Shown piece by piece: positions 12,236 through 24,655 of a stretch of DNA of 64,000 nucleotides (position 1 is its first letter; each line of letters opens with the position of its first letter). The position numbers were made by a program, and so were the translations under genes. Where the stretch lies: the NCBI RefSeq assembly GCF_002443255.2, contig NW_019211455.1, positions 16,502,780 through 16,566,779 of the forward strand, read 5' to 3'. The notes beneath the pieces are model-generated. The model saw nothing but the letters and a program-made list of their open reading frames with translations. It was not told the origin of the DNA and searched no databases. The stretch comes from Varroa destructor (taxonomy: Eukaryota; Arthropoda; Arachnida; Mesostigmata; Varroidae).

Positions 12236-12462
12236 AACGGGCGCTCGAGGTCGCGGGTTCCGCTGATTTGAGACAGAGACGGTGTTCAGTAACGCCACAC
12301 AACGGCACGACGTACAATATGGGACATGATAAGATGCTGATACTGGAAGGTGACTCGTCGAACAAGTGCTACGGGTATGCCCCGGAAGATTGGTCAGGCA
12401 GATCGACCAAGTCCGTTACGGCTTACATGTTTGGACCATCCGACAAGCAACAATGTCGCTAG
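12236..12462 (+). CDS. Terminal or internal exon behind the strongest plus-strand acceptor
   Basis: The acceptor at 12235 has a long pyrimidine tract (TTGCTTTCTTTACCCTATCT then CCCCTTTCAG). Of the three frames after it only one is open, and that runs 75 codons to TAG at 12460-12462. 31 percent of codons start with G. Visible segments: KRALEVAGSADLRQRR, MLILEGDSSNKCYGY, PEDWSGRSTKSVTAYMF. Family not recognised. Upstream exons were not placed; the long frame ending at 11842 is a candidate neighbour. Confidence 0.5.
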
Positions 12463-12799
12463 CGGCTAGCATCCATATCATTTACCTTTCCCGATTTGTC
12501 ATTCGCTCTTCGTCTTAGAAGCGTCAGCGACCAGCCCCCGGAGGCTGTTGGATCTTCCGTAAACAGTTTCCGTATAGCTGTATTTGCGGTAATGTATCAG
12601 CTACATTCGGGTATATGTCGCTTCCGTATCTCTGTCCTGAGCTGCTGCTGCAGCACAGGGGCGCAGAACCAGCGTAGACGGCGCTCTGATGGCCTCGTTA
12701 TCTCGTCGGAGGTCAGTTGCCGTTGGTAGCCAGGCTTATGCCAACTGCCAACTGCAGCGGCGGTAGTGGTGATCACACTGAGGCCGGGGATACAAGGGC

Positions 12800-15700
12800 G
12801 TTAACCGCTAGTGCTACTAAGGCGGACCTTGGCAACTTTTATCGGTCGGTAATGGCTATAACGACAACAAACAACAATTGCGGAGAACAATGATCCGTCT
12901 ACGTAACACCACGAATGTACAGTAAATCATAATCATATTACTTTAATTAATAATAGCAATTTGAGTCATTGTATATTCATATAATTATAAGAAGCGATCC
13001 ATCAATTGTTTTGTTCTCGCATTTTCGATTCGACCTTTAAAATACCTTTAAAAATAAAGAAATTCAACTAACATGACATGTCCTTACGGCCGCATCGGCC
13101 ATGTTGACTGGTCAACAATGATATTAAAAGAAATAAATGGCAACAATAACAAATGCTTTGCACGTACTTCTTATTTTTCCGATAATAATAGTAATAATAA
13201 CCTCACTAATTATTAAAACTTGAGAAAAAAGGGTTTTCTTAGACCACAGATGTGATTCTTCTTCATATACCCAAATACGATACTCGATGCTTAAGCTAGT
13301 TCTCTTTAGTATCACTAAAATATGCTGATATATTCTTTTTGCCATAGTCTATCCGCTACCCTCGTCGCCCTGCTGTTTATTAGGCCAAGGGAAATCGCGA
13401 AGTAATTGATCTTACTGCTTGATATGCTTGGCTAACTGGCCAGCGTGGTTGCAGTTATTTACGTAGTACTTTTAGCTAATCCTTATCGCACTTTAGACAT
13501 TCGCTACGGAAAGAAGAGCCGCCGTCGAAAGGGGGATCCAGAGAGAAAACAACAACGGAAAATGGAACATGGGGCGAAATTCGCCCTGTATCAAACTGCG
13601 TCAATCGGACTGCGTTAGTCGAATCCGAACGGAAGTCAATTGGCTGGGTACCAACAATCTAAAAACAGCATCTGCAATGGCTTTTGTTACTGCTACCGGG
13701 GTGATTGTCAGCGTCGTGCGCTTCTGTAGGTCGTAAAGTTATTTATTGCAATATATAGGAGGGCATTTCTATCTGCGACAACTAACGGGGCAACTGTTCC
13801 AGAAAGCGAGAAAGGGCGTACAGTCGCGTAGTACAACGGCAAACGGTATTTGCACGAGCCAACGCGTGCTGAATTAAGCTTAAACGTCGGCAGATCGAAT
13901 GTATACGGATAGGTAAAGAAACTGATGTAAATGTGCTGGAATGAAAAATTTCTTTTTACGTATTTTCTAAATATTGCACTGTATACATGGGTTTAATTAT
14001 AGGTGCAGGCCGCTTATATTTAGGATATAGCTTTTATATATGAGAACAAAAGAATGACGCTCCGCTTTCGGTCTGAAGTTGCGATTGTAAGATCTACGGT
14101 GAATGCCATCAGCCTGGTCACTAACTAAAAGAACTTCGATCTGCCCAATTGCCCGAAAGTTTAGATTAGCTTGCTGATTACTGTCGATGAGGGGTACAAT
14201 CTTTGTCGGCTACTCAGACGTTCCTCCAACCGACTACGATCTTTTAGCGAACGCCTGCTTAGATCTCGGTTTGGTGTACTTCGTACAATTTTGGTAGAAC
14301 ATTATCTAAGGAGCCCTTGTTTGTCGGTCCCAAGAACTGTGTGGGAGAGAGACAAATAGTCTAAAATTGAGCTAAATGGTAGAAATATTCTAGTGAAACG
14401 ATTGTCATAGAGAAGATGTTGACTAAAGCATTTTCACCTGAAACAGTGGAGCTTTCCGTTTATCTTCTGGCGGCGGTCATGAGGAAGGAGCGCCTTTATC
14501 GCATATATTAGTTAAATTGATCCGGTACGCTTTCTTTACCGTATAGGAGGTTTGATATGTATCAACCAAAATATACAGCGAAAAATTCGTGGATATTACA
14601 CAGTAAGCTGTACCGGTGCTGGAGCTTCGAAGTTAGATTCCTTTACATTGATTCAGTTAATCTCAGGCCGTTAAGCTTAGTTCATCTGTACTGCACACGT
14701 TGAAAAGACTTTCCAAGCTGATCGTTCTAGCAATTATATGCAGCTACCGCACTGTGCAGCTTATCTCATTGAAGGAAAGCTCACCCTTTTCGATGGTTGT
14801 ATTTTTTGTACAGTTGTCGGCTACGATGATTCTGGACTCATCTACAGACCTTCCACCATAGCCTGACCTTTGTATTATTGTGACTGATTAATTGTTGTTG
14901 ACCAGTTTCGGTTAACGTTGGCGCTGCCTGGCAAGGCCATACGTGTCGCGTCACTGTTTCAAGTTCTGCTTTGTTTAGTTTCGATAGCCACCATCGACAG
15001 CTTTGCGGACATCCGATCCTAACAAACAGTATTGCTCGCAGCACGTTACCGAACGTTGCAGATGCGCTCGTGTATTGTGCTGGCCTATGGAAAGAACTCC
15101 TTTACTGGTGAGTTTGCGTCAAACACCATAGGCTTGACTGGTTCGGACCTAGGCGGCACCACGAGGGTCTATGATCACACACTACATCGTATTCTATATA
15201 CCGTATGTTGCGATAGCGCAGTTATCTGCCCATGGGAGCTGCGTGAACGTGTGTGCTGTATGTGTTTGTATGTACGTGTATATGCTAGTACGACTGGATA
15301 CCGTTACAGCAGACATTGTCTGCTGTGGCTGGGCTAAGGTCCAGCTGACAGACTAACTGACTGCTCACAGTGTTGGGCCATTTGCGGACGTCCATCGCAT
15401 TGGTCTGATTGGAAAACTAGTCCAATTGGCTTCTACCCATACTGAACTTCCCACTTCAGCATATGTGCAAACGCAGTATAGTTCTATTCGAAGGAATATG
15501 ATGGTGTACGAATGAAGCGTGTCCGACGCACAGTTCGTAGAGACGACTGATACCATTGCCATTTCCGAATACCTACCAGAACCAACACAGAGTACTGGCA
15601 AACTGCAATAAAGCTAAAGGATTCCGTTGAATGCAGTCTGTGTACTCGTTTTTACTTATACCTACATTCCGTCATGGTCATTCCGCCTCAGAGGAACTTG

Positions 15701-16890
15701 CAGTTGGAGTCAGCGTTGAAGTAATACCCCGTGCCGCTACCGCCCGACAGGTTCATCCTATAGTGATGGCGATGTTTCTGCTGCATCCAATCACATTAAT
15801 ATAACGATACTGGTTTATGGCAAGCAGGACGGAGCTTTTTGCGTCAGGAAACTCTGTTCGGACGTGAGATGGCGGAGATTCCATTTGGCTGGCTGTAAAG
15901 GACATCGAGAAAATCAAAGTAGAGAAAAAAATAAAAGCATGAACAAATATTATTGGGGAGTCAAAATAAATAAAAAGGCTATTATTACTATCGTCCCTTA
16001 CGTCGATAATCAACATTTGACTGCTAATTTAGAATTAACCGTCGTAGAGCTCTTTCGAGTCAATTATTTTAACGTTCGCTGTCTGCTAAAACGACAGACA
16101 GATCATTAGCCATAAGTTCTCTGGAAAAGTCCTACCTATAGTACGGTAGCTAGAGCTCTCTAATGAATAGCCAGGGGCCATATTTCTTTGTGGACGTTCT
16201 TTGCAGGTGTACGAATATAACATTTACTTCAAAGAAGCTAATCTGTTTGTTAATTGATTAAACATAACTTCCAACAAAAATAAATATTTTCGTCGCACTT
16301 CAGAGTTTGGAGCCTACTTTTTTGGCAACTGGAAAAATCCTAAGGTCACGTGGAAAAATAAATTCTATAGGAGTTGAATCACTATCCCGCCTCTGATTAA
16401 GTTAAAATGTCACCATGTTAATTTCTATGTTGGGTCGTGTTAAAAATATCTGTGCAAAAACCTTTCCCAAGAATCAAGGCATTCTGATAATGGGCACATC
16501 GTCTTCGAAAGCACTATAGTCATGTTGAAATGTACGATAGCAAAAAGTAATTAAATCAGCATTACCGATATCGTTTAAGAACTACTTTATGAGATGCTAT
16601 AACAATTAGTATTACAAGATAACCTGCTACAAGGCCTAGGTAGCATTTCGTTGCAATAAGCCGGCTGGAGTAGATATTTCGATAACTCGTCCATTGTAAG
16701 GTTTGGAGCTCGCCAACAGCTGTTGCCAACAGCGCTAAAAACCTCTATGCTACCAATGATTTAATTTCTTCAATGTCTGGCTGTTCTTACACAGTGATTT
16801 CGTTATTTCTTTTAGATGTGTTCATCGTACATCCATTTCGATCCTCTCATGTGCTCCTTCTCTGGCTTAATTTTTCATGTTTACATTTTG
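12800..16890. other. No confident gene
   Basis: Mostly AT-rich. A GC-richer patch at 14850-15340 has several open frames and a consensus GTGAGT donor at about 15108 preceded by an acceptor-like CGTTGCAG, bracketing about 45 nt (MRSCIVLAYGKNSFT in one frame). It is too little to call an exon. Confidence 0.35.
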
Positions 16891-16897
16891 TTTACAG

Positions 16898-17239
16898 TTC
16901 ATTGTCAATACGGCAGCTGTAAATCGACCGGTACGCAACCTATCTCCGGTCGTTCATACTTCAAAACGTACGAACAAAAGAGCTGCGAACGAGCCGGTGA
17001 TGGCGCATTTACTGCGAATGTCAGAGGTCTCGAACGCTGGCGGGAGTCGTGCAAGTGCTGCCTTCATTGCATCCATACGATCGACCATGCATTCTACGAC
17101 TAACAGCAACGAAACTTTGTTTCGCTTACTCTCGATCACCCAACCGACGAGAAAAGCGCCACCTTGTAGCCCCACTCTTTCTTTTTCGCAGTTGCTTCCT
17201 TTCAGCCAGCAAGGGGCCAGAATGCACTCAGTGGGTTAA
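16898..17239 (+). CDS. Candidate plus-strand exon, 113 codons
   Basis: The acceptor TTTACATTTTGTTTACAG opens a phase-0 frame with FIVNTAAVNRPVRNLSPVV, then a Ser/Thr/Ala-rich stretch, to TAA after HSVG at 17239. A competing Cys-rich frame from the same acceptor (HCQYGSCKSTG, then ERWRESCKCCLHC, stop at 17103) is also open, but its codon position 1 is less purine-rich. Only one can be right. A donor GTTAAG overlaps the stop. Product unknown. Confidence 0.33.
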   Translation, partial: FIVNTAAVNRPVRNLSPVVHTSKRTNKRAANEPVMAHLLRMSEVSNAGGSRASAAFIASIRSTMHSTTNSNETLFRLLSITQPTRKAPPCSPTLSFSQLLPFSQQGARMHSVG

Positions 17240-17372
17240 GGCAAGACAAAGGTTTGTGGCATTCAAAGTGGATTTTTGCACATTCATTCGGTTTTCGAAC
17301 CTGGCAGCGTTGCCCCCCTTTCGTGTTTTTCCCGAGGACGAAAACGAGCAGCGGGGCCATCCGACCTAATAG
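17192..17372 (+). CDS. Candidate plus-strand terminal exon
   Basis: A very pyrimidine-rich acceptor (CCCACTCTTTCTTTTTCGCAG) at 17191 and a second one at 17205 lead into a frame with SKGPECTQWVKARQR and then FRVFPEDENEQRGHPT before TAA at 17370-17372. It overlaps the preceding candidate exon in another frame, so these are alternatives or alternative splice forms. Product unknown. Confidence 0.33.
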
Positions 17373-17684
17373 CAATACTGTGTATAAAAAAGAGTAGAAC
17401 TGTGCGGAGGCGGACAATGTTTGTCGACAACAGTGAGGATCGGGGCCACCGGTCTATCGCTACGCTGCGCGAGACCATATCTGCAGCCGACCTGTAACAA
17501 TCGTATTTCGCAATTTCGCACCGAAGAATAGAACTTTCGGCTCGTCGGCAGGAGGGGATACTGGAACTGCGAGATCTTGGGCGCATTAAGGCTTCGGGTG
17601 GAAGGAAAGTGTTGAGGGAGGCAAAAGTCCATGGGAACACACGAAAGATCTAGAGCGAGATACGCCAGCAGCAGTAACGGGGTG

Positions 17685-17709
17685 GTAGTAGTAGTAGTAG
17701 TAGTAGTAG
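17685..17709 (+). repeat. (GTA)n microsatellite
   Basis: About eight uninterrupted GTA units. The poly-Thr and poly-Tyr runs in minus-strand frames here are produced by this repeat. Confidence 0.95.
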
Positions 17710-19106
17710 CGGTGGTAAACGAAAAAATTTGAAAAATTGCCGTTGAAATGGCAGCGCCACTGCTGGTAAGGCCCATGAAGACAGCGGTCCAAACGATACT
17801 CAAAGAGCCTACGGTGTTTGCGATGCACTCGCTATGCGGACAGCGAATCCTTTGCTTTGCGCGAATAGCTTGTACAAGACGGTTGGATTGTTGCTGAGAT
17901 GAGATCGAAGCATCTGCGGTAAAATTTACGGGGTGCTTCTTCAACGCCTGTCATGAGCTGTAACAAGCATTGAAACGTTTCGATTTTTTACTCTAATCGA
18001 CGCTGGTCTTCATAGGAACCTTTATGTTTTGTACAGCGTTAAGCATGCCTGGAAATTAATAAAACTCTTTATTAAGCAACTGTTAAATTCTAATAAAATT
18101 ATGAGCGTTTCTTTCTAAAGGAGCACACGACTAGTTAAAACAACAAGAATCAAATGCGACAAATTATGCCAGCATTAAGTAGCTAGCTCGATATGATTAT
18201 AGATGCATTTTACTAGTGCCTCCCAAAATGAAGGAAGTCAGTCTTTCGAAAGCAGCGAAGCTGACGCTGATCCTCTATGACATTTTTTACTCGTTATCCA
18301 CCCTACCATCTCCATCGTTACTCAGATGTATGTTTTCGGTCGAGTCCACCAAAACCGATTAGCCCACGTCTGTTGCTTTTTTCCATATAATATGATCTAC
18401 CGTCCGCCTGTACATGCACCCATCGAATTGTTAATCATTTTGTCTTTTTTTTCCGATGTTGTGTACGTGCGCTCCCCTTTGGAGTAACTCGAACGCGAAA
18501 ACGGGGTTGCGCAAAAATACGGGCGTCATTGCCTCTGTTCCAGTATCGACTAGATCGTATTGTAAGAGAGAGAAAGATCTAAGAAATACGAACAGACGCT
18601 GGCTGCAGCGCCTAGTGGTTCGGCTCGAATGAAACATCTATATTGTGGGGCCGTAGTAGTAACTGTGGCGGCTGAACTGAGAGCAGTTGAGGGAGACGTT
18701 GATCACTACTCCATTCTATTTATCGACAGCAAGCGAAAAGAGTTTCAAAGCATTCGCTGAAACGGCCGGGCAGACAGATTCGGTGAGGGGTTACGTTTCG
18801 TCTTGGGTGCTTTAGCAGTCATTATGAGAAGTAGAGGGGAACTGGAGGCGAAAATAGAATAGGTAAGAACGGGCTACAGCACAAATGAAATGACTTCCCA
18901 ATACCTCTCCATCATCGTCGGGCCAAACCATCTGAGGTAAACCCGATTTTACCGCTCTGAAGGCCTGAGCTGAGATTTTGTCGATGACGGGTCGTGCAAA
19001 AGAAGCTTTGTCTCCGTTCTCATCCATCCTTTTGTTTGGTACCAAGAAAACGAAGTGATTGAGAATAATGGAAGGGGCTGAGGACTGTTGGAGTAGAAAA
19101 GGTTTT

Positions 19107-19154
19107 CAACTTCAATTTCCAGGGCCGCTGAGGCGGCCCTGGTAACTGAAGTTG
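19107..19154. repeat. Near-perfect hairpin, 22-bp arms and 4-nt loop
   Basis: The arms CAACTTCA-ATTT-CCAGGGCCGC and GCGGCCCTGG-TAAC-TGAAGTTG pair at 20 of 22 positions around the loop TGAG. Two mismatches flank two pairs in the middle. The inner ten pairs are nearly all G-C, and weak G-U/A-T pairing extends the base a few nt. It lies in an otherwise coding-free stretch. Possible readings are a fold-back or MITE-type element, a small structured RNA or a cruciform-forming site. It is shorter than a typical pre-miRNA. Confidence 0.85.
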
Positions 19155-22060
19155 GGATAACAAATTCTTGGGCATGTATAAAAGGTGTAGGCATAACGCA
19201 ATGAAATTAAAGAGAATTGAAATATTCGCAACGCATAAAATGTGTCCGCATAACGAAATCAATCTGCAACGGTACGGTCTGTAAACGAAGCGCTGCGAAG
19301 CGGGATACCTTTTGTTCGAAAGCCACTCGATTAAACACAGGTCTATTGAAGACCAATAAGAGCATCTGAAGTGTCTTATAAGAGCTCCATGGGTAATCAA
19401 ATAGAAAAAAAAGTATATTGGTAGAAGGGTCGTTTAACTAGAGAAACTGCGTGGCAAGAAGTTTGTGGTCTAATGCGTTTATGCATTATGTCGTTAACAT
19501 TAAGTTTAACTAGCGGCGACAATCAAATTTATCTTTTGTAAATCGTCGCTTCTGATAGGTCTGTTTATTTCAGGGGTCTTAATTCCGAGACACACTATTT
19601 TCTAAATGGTTACTAAACTAGGCGTTGAATCAAAAAGAGCCGGAATAATTAAACTGAAACGGTAAAGATAAAAACACCGATAGCCTAACTTCTAAATCGA
19701 CTCAAGTGACACTGGCCAAAAAAATACACTTAAAATTCAAGCCTGAAGCTTTATTAACCATGATCATTTTAGCCTATGCGTTGCAGAAAACGGCCGTACC
19801 ATGATTGACCTCTCGATTATCCAATCATTTTTCATACTTCTACGTTAGTTTTCGTAAATCATAAATGGCAGCATCCGCTCCCTGTTCCACACCGCTACTC
19901 TTCTCTGAAAGAGCAAAAGCAAAGCCTTGTGTTTATTGAAGGCTGCTCAAATGATACGATTTATCCATTTTTGCAGCTTTCTAGCTTCAGGCTACATTTA
20001 ATGTAACAGATTATTGTTTCGATGAATTAAATCCTGTGTTAGTTATTTGCAGCTGGTCTTTTTTTGTTTTCTATTGTAGATTTATAGAGAAACGATTCAT
20101 CTCCATCATCATCGCCCAGCCAGTCAGTGTGCTGAAACGATTAGATAATTAAGCTAGGGCTAGTCACTGCGACGAGCGGCCATTATTGTAAATAAGGAGA
20201 AGGTAAAAACTAGAGAGAGCGAAAAGGTTCCCATTTCCCCCCTGGTCTCGTTTAAAAGATAGCAAGACGCTCTCGTTTACTGTGCCACTCAGAACCCGTA
20301 CTCCTTCCAGGTAACAGCTGTTATGCTTCGCCTCGTTGACTAGCTCAGTAACGTTTTAAGGTATTAGGTGCCTTAGGTAAGGGCCGTCTACCGTGAAAGA
20401 CACCCATCGGTCGCGCCTATTTGCCTACCTAAGTGCGTGAGAAACGGCGCGCCTTGACGAAGTAACATTCACTTTTGTCCCATTTTTTCCTGTTGTATTC
20501 ATTCTTAAAAATTTTTCTTACGTATTAACTATTAAAGAGTCAAAGGCTAAAGTAAATAGTACTTACGTTTAGTAAACTATAATACTGTTCAGCATTGCTT
20601 GATTGGTCTGAGTCTAGTGCTGTTGGAAGCACCCAATCTGCCATATCTCTCTACTTACATGAACATGCGCACACGTTCTTGTACAATAATCGAGTTATAA
20701 CAAATAAAGTTTCCTTTAGTAAAAAACATAACGAGCAGCCGACAAGGCTTGAATCCTAGAAAAAGCCCACAGATGCTATGATATAGAGTTCAAGCTGCAT
20801 ACGTTGAGCATATAGGCTATACTCTATACAGACACGAACCATGTAGCAGCGGAATTGAGCAGAGCCGGATCCTGGGCGTGACGGATTTTGCCAGCTAAAT
20901 TATGCTGCTCGTAGTTATTTCTAGGCATAATACGCCGAAGTCCAATCGAAGTGCCTGAACTTCTGCAATTATGTAGTAGCCGTCAGCTTACCTCAGCCGT
21001 GGTAAGTAACTTCGCGGCTTCAAACATTATACTATAATTCCTAACCTAAAGACATCTGCCTAGCAAAAGAGAGAAGGTCATGAAGCTTCCATACGAAACA
21101 ATTTCTATATTATATACGATTTTCGATTAATAATAATACGATATATATGAAAGACAACGTACGAAAGAAAACTATGGCCGTTTTACAGAAGGCTACTTCA
21201 CCATTTCTCTGTTAGATCAGTCCTCCGACTGCACTTGTGAATCTTTTGCAAAGATTATTCTATATACGGCAGCAACGACGATGAGGACTTTGTCCACGAT
21301 TTACTAGACGTGGTTTCAGTTGGATCGTATAAGCTAAAATGTCCTATTTTTCACAAGAGGCTTAGCCAGACGAGAATATGCATTACTGTGAGTTCATCAT
21401 GTGGTTCTTGAGACGAATGTTGATGAAGTATATTATGAGAACTGTGGTACTTTCTTTGATAACGGCCAGTTTTTGTAATCCTCTATTCGGCTCAAGCGCA
21501 TTGAATAACAGCGACTTATCTTTCTCGAAGCTAAAGCATGGGCTTTATTTATAAACGAATGTCTTACCTATTTAGCAATGGCAGTGGTTACGGAAACAAG
21601 TGATCCTACTGGAAATCGTACAAGCATATCCCTTACTAGGTTAATTTTATACGGGCAAATTTGATTGGGCTTCAACAGGTAACAACAACACTGAAAAATC
21701 AGCACCATTTCTTCAATCATTTTACAAAAAAAACCTAATTAAAGGCTTTTGCCACATTTTACATTGATAAAACGTACGATCTCATACATGACAACATAAA
21801 TATTGCACATTCTGGCAGCAGACAACTAGAAGTCTTGTAGTTTCCCAAAAAGTGCCAAATATATATACTAGTATTACGGTTCATGCACATTTCAACGACA
21901 AGCCAAGTTTAATCTCCTCATTAATTATGCCTCTTTTCTGTTTCGATGATGGAATTATAAATGTGTACCGCTTTTTCTACTCCGTTAAGTATTTCAAGTT
22001 AAAATTGTTGAGCAGTTTAGGACTATTGTAAACTTTGGCCTAATATATAATATATTTCAG

Positions 22061-23142
22061 TTTTGCGTAACACAGGTCTAGTGGAATTATATGGCGTATT
22101 CAATGCGCACGTAATCGCCAAGAGCCACAGGCATACGGATGCGTGGACGCAGATTTCCTTGACCGAACTCAACGCGTACATACTAGCACAGGTTTAATGT
22201 GGTGTTCCGTGTGGCAGACGTCGTCGTTAACTTAATGAATCAAATATTTAATTAAGCTAACACAAACTAGCATAAACAGGACGGCTACGAAGGATAGCGA
22301 GCGTCCGTTTCGGCTGTTATGTTACTGCAGGCTCGACGGGCGTATGGTTGGTGCGTGGTCGAATAGTCCTCGTTGTATAACCAATGGTATATTTACTAAA
22401 CACAGGGGCGAAGGCCGGACCTTACCAGACGCAGAACTACGCCAGCAGAGAGAAATCAGCAAAAGACAAAGACAACCCTAAAGGCGTTTACTTCGTTGTG
22501 ATGCTATCACGAGGATCGGCTAAATGGGCCATCCAGTAATCGCGTGGCATTGCAACCGGCCCTTCTGCTGTGATAACACGTCCTGCTACCGGGGCAATAA
22601 AACGGTGATATAATGGCAGGACGAATAAGAGTCAATCCGAACAAGCCGTTGCCGGCATCGATTTCCGCGACGCCACCGTCAGTTCGCGTTACCATCCGCG
22701 ATGCAGTCGTTTACTCCGCAACGGTTCACTCACAGGTTCAATGCTAATGAACGCTGCAGCCTGCCGCGTCTAACGCATTATATGAAAGCAAACTAGGACT
22801 CAATTAAAATTAAGGTTTGGTGTGCCATTGGTCATCCGGTTAGCCCGAGGCACTTCTATACATGTGAGTAACAATCAATCCACGATGCTCTTCCTTTCTA
22901 CCAATGCGGTCATGTCAGCGTGCCGCATCGAACTTGTCAATACATTGCTCATGGTAAAGGATTTGTACGTGATGCATGATTAGCGGTCGTTTTTTGCTGT
23001 TCGATATTTGTATGCGGTTTGCACGCGGGAAGGGTACAATACGAACTCCTTTAGTAGACGTTCTCATGATCGTGCTAGCCATGAAAGATGATTGTAGAAT
23101 AACGGGTGTACTTCAATTCAGATCGCAAGGAACCTCTTGTAG
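22061..23142 (+). CDS. Unidentified plus-strand gene, four phase-matched 3' exons
   Basis: Exons are 22061-22191, 22815-22863, 22919-22953 and 23122-23142. The first follows a TATATTTCAG acceptor, starts with two nt of a split codon, and includes VELYGVFNAHVIAKSHRH. The second reads VWCAIGHPVSPRHFYT and ends at a perfect GTGAGT donor in phase 1. The third starts with two nt after a long pyrimidine tract and ends in phase 0 at GTAAAG. The fourth ends IARNLL-TAG. All phases agree. Weak points are the acceptor at 22814 (no pyrimidine tract) and the donor GTTTAA at 22192, where an immediate stop would otherwise end the protein. Upstream exons and family are unknown. Confidence 0.42.
22488..22582 (-). 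CDS. Candidate minus-strand terminal exon nested in the 22.2-22.8 kb intron
   Basis: The minus frame (VITAEGPVAMPRDYWMAHLA, then DPRDSITTK-TAA) has 39 percent G-first codons. It follows an acceptor-like TTTTATTGCCCCGGTAGCAG at 22583. The frame is open back to about 22640 without any ATG, so it needs an upstream exon or an N-terminal break. A different minus frame (VTRTDGGVAEIDAGNG) is open just upstream at 22640-22695 and could be the frame-shifted continuation of an old gene. Product unknown. Confidence 0.33.
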
Positions 23143-23461
23143 TGTCGTCTGAACCTCTTAATTGGAACTGGTTGAGTAACTTAAAGTCCGCACGCGTATC
23201 GATCATAGGTGAGTAACGTTATCAAGATGGAGATAATCTGCCCAGTGTGCATATGTTATATGGTGTTATCTCAGAGCGAAGGTGTTAAAAACTATAATAA
23301 TAGAATTGGTTAAGAAATGTGTATACTTTTGTGTTATCCTGATCCTTTTCGACTTTTGCTCAAAGTTTAATTTAATTGTGGGTCCTGCGCTAGACCCTAG
23401 GATGCAACGCGGATTGGAATAGGATTGCGGATGGGGCTCTCCTATAAATGATCGTTTTCAG

Positions 23462-23777
23462 TAATGGTTCAAAAGTTGTTCACGCTAATGATGACTCTAG
23501 AGTTGTCCAGGAGAGAAATCTTTTTGAATATTTTAGTAAATATGGCTTACATCAGAAGGTCATAGCTATTTTTATTGCATACACGATTTACCTCGAGACC
23601 CTTGCAGAGAACTGGGACTCGAAGTGCCGTATGAAAATTGCAGAGTTTGCTGTCACGGACGATTATTATTACTGTCTAGGCCCTGCTATTAGTAGCTTGA
23701 TTTTGCAATCACGTAGTTGTATTCAGAGACACAGATACAATATAATGCCACAGGCGGGCATAAAAATAGGGCTTTGA
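23462..23777 (+). CDS. Unidentified plus-strand exon, 104 codons
   Basis: The acceptor ATGATCGTTTTCAG at 23461 opens a one-nt-start frame to TGA at 23777. Visible segments: NGSKVVHANDDSRVVQERN, EYFSKYGLHQKVIAIFIAY and ETLAENWDSKCRM. 28 percent of codons start with G and 61 percent with a purine. It may be the last exon of a gene whose earlier exons were not placed. It does not join in phase to the exon ending at 22953. Family not recognised. Confidence 0.42.
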
Positions 23778-24622
23778 AAATTAAGGGTCGCCCTTTAGCT
23801 ATATTTTTAGGCTCGTTTTGAAGTAAAGATAAATTCTTCGTTAGCAAGGTTTAGGATGCGTAATGCCATAGGAATAAACTATGAAGACGATGTAATAACA
23901 AGCGTTGTTATAAATAGAAGATCGAATCGAAAAAGAGAAATAGCTGTTTAGCAGATTATTTGCCCCTATCAACAATTTAGAAGATTACGCGGTTTAGCTG
24001 TACATAAAGTGAACTGTCTTCGATAACGGCTCGACGTTTAGCACTAAAGGGCGATGGCCTGAAGATCGGTTTTCTCTCAACGACTGGAGGCAACTCTGGG
24101 TTTGATAATTGAATATTTTAGGCACAGTCGATTAAGTAAGCTGATGCAAATTGAAAATAACCTATCTCATAGGAACTAATTAGCTATAATCCGCTAAAAA
24201 TAGCTGCACTCATTCAGTATAGTTCAATCAACAATAAGGATTTCGGCTCCTACGGTGCCTGGTCAGCATTTGCTAAGGTCGTTCTTATTTTCTTTACCAG
24301 TGCTAAGTAGTACTAGTAATGGTTCGATGTATCAACCAGGTTTAATGTAGACTATCGTAACTGCTTAGGTAGGCAGAAACTACATTAGCTGTAGAGATGG
24401 TATTATCTTTTATGTGGATCGCAATTTATTGCCATCCCAACCCAGAAGACAGATACCGACGCCTTCTTTGACCGACAGAGAGTAATTCACCAGTTCGCGC
24501 ACAGTCTGGATAACGAGCTGATTCTCTCGCGGGGGACATTAACGAGCTCCTTCGGAACGTCGTTAAGGATTGATCAAGTTACGTATATAAAAGTGAGCTA
24601 AGCCTTTGCTGTAGAATAATGG

Positions 24623-24655
24623 GGGCCACGGTGGGATTCGGTCGTACCGTGGCCC
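24623..24655. repeat. Perfect 10-bp inverted repeat with 13-nt spacer
   Basis: GGGCCACGGT and ACCGTGGCCC flank the spacer GGGATTCGGTCGT. A G-C-rich stem-loop in AT-rich DNA, possibly the end of a mobile element or a transcript structure. No second copy was noticed. Confidence 0.8.

Larger units (their letters stand above)
17400..22060. other. Gene-poor with isolated splice-like sites
   Basis: Apart from the GTA repeat and the 19.1-kb hairpin, two acceptors stand out. One at 20079 (TTTTTTTGTTTTCTATTGTAG) is followed by a 22-codon frame (FIEKRFISIIIAQPV) and one at 20310 (TACTCCTTCCAG) by ten codons to a stop. Both could be small exons of a plus-strand gene. The multi-frame open patch at 17.4-17.9 kb is GC-rich and unresolved. 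Confidence 0.35.

Noticed and set aside
17366..17944. 192-codon minus-strand frame with a poly-Thr run
   Set aside because: The run comes from the GTA microsatellite and the patch is GC-rich and open in several frames. No ATG context, splice site or family supports it.
22488..22695. A bacterial gene or contaminant suggested by the nested minus-strand peptide
   Set aside because: There is no start codon, no ribosome-binding site and no neighbouring bacterial gene, and the flanks are ordinary AT-rich eukaryotic DNA. Transfer cannot be argued from this alone.
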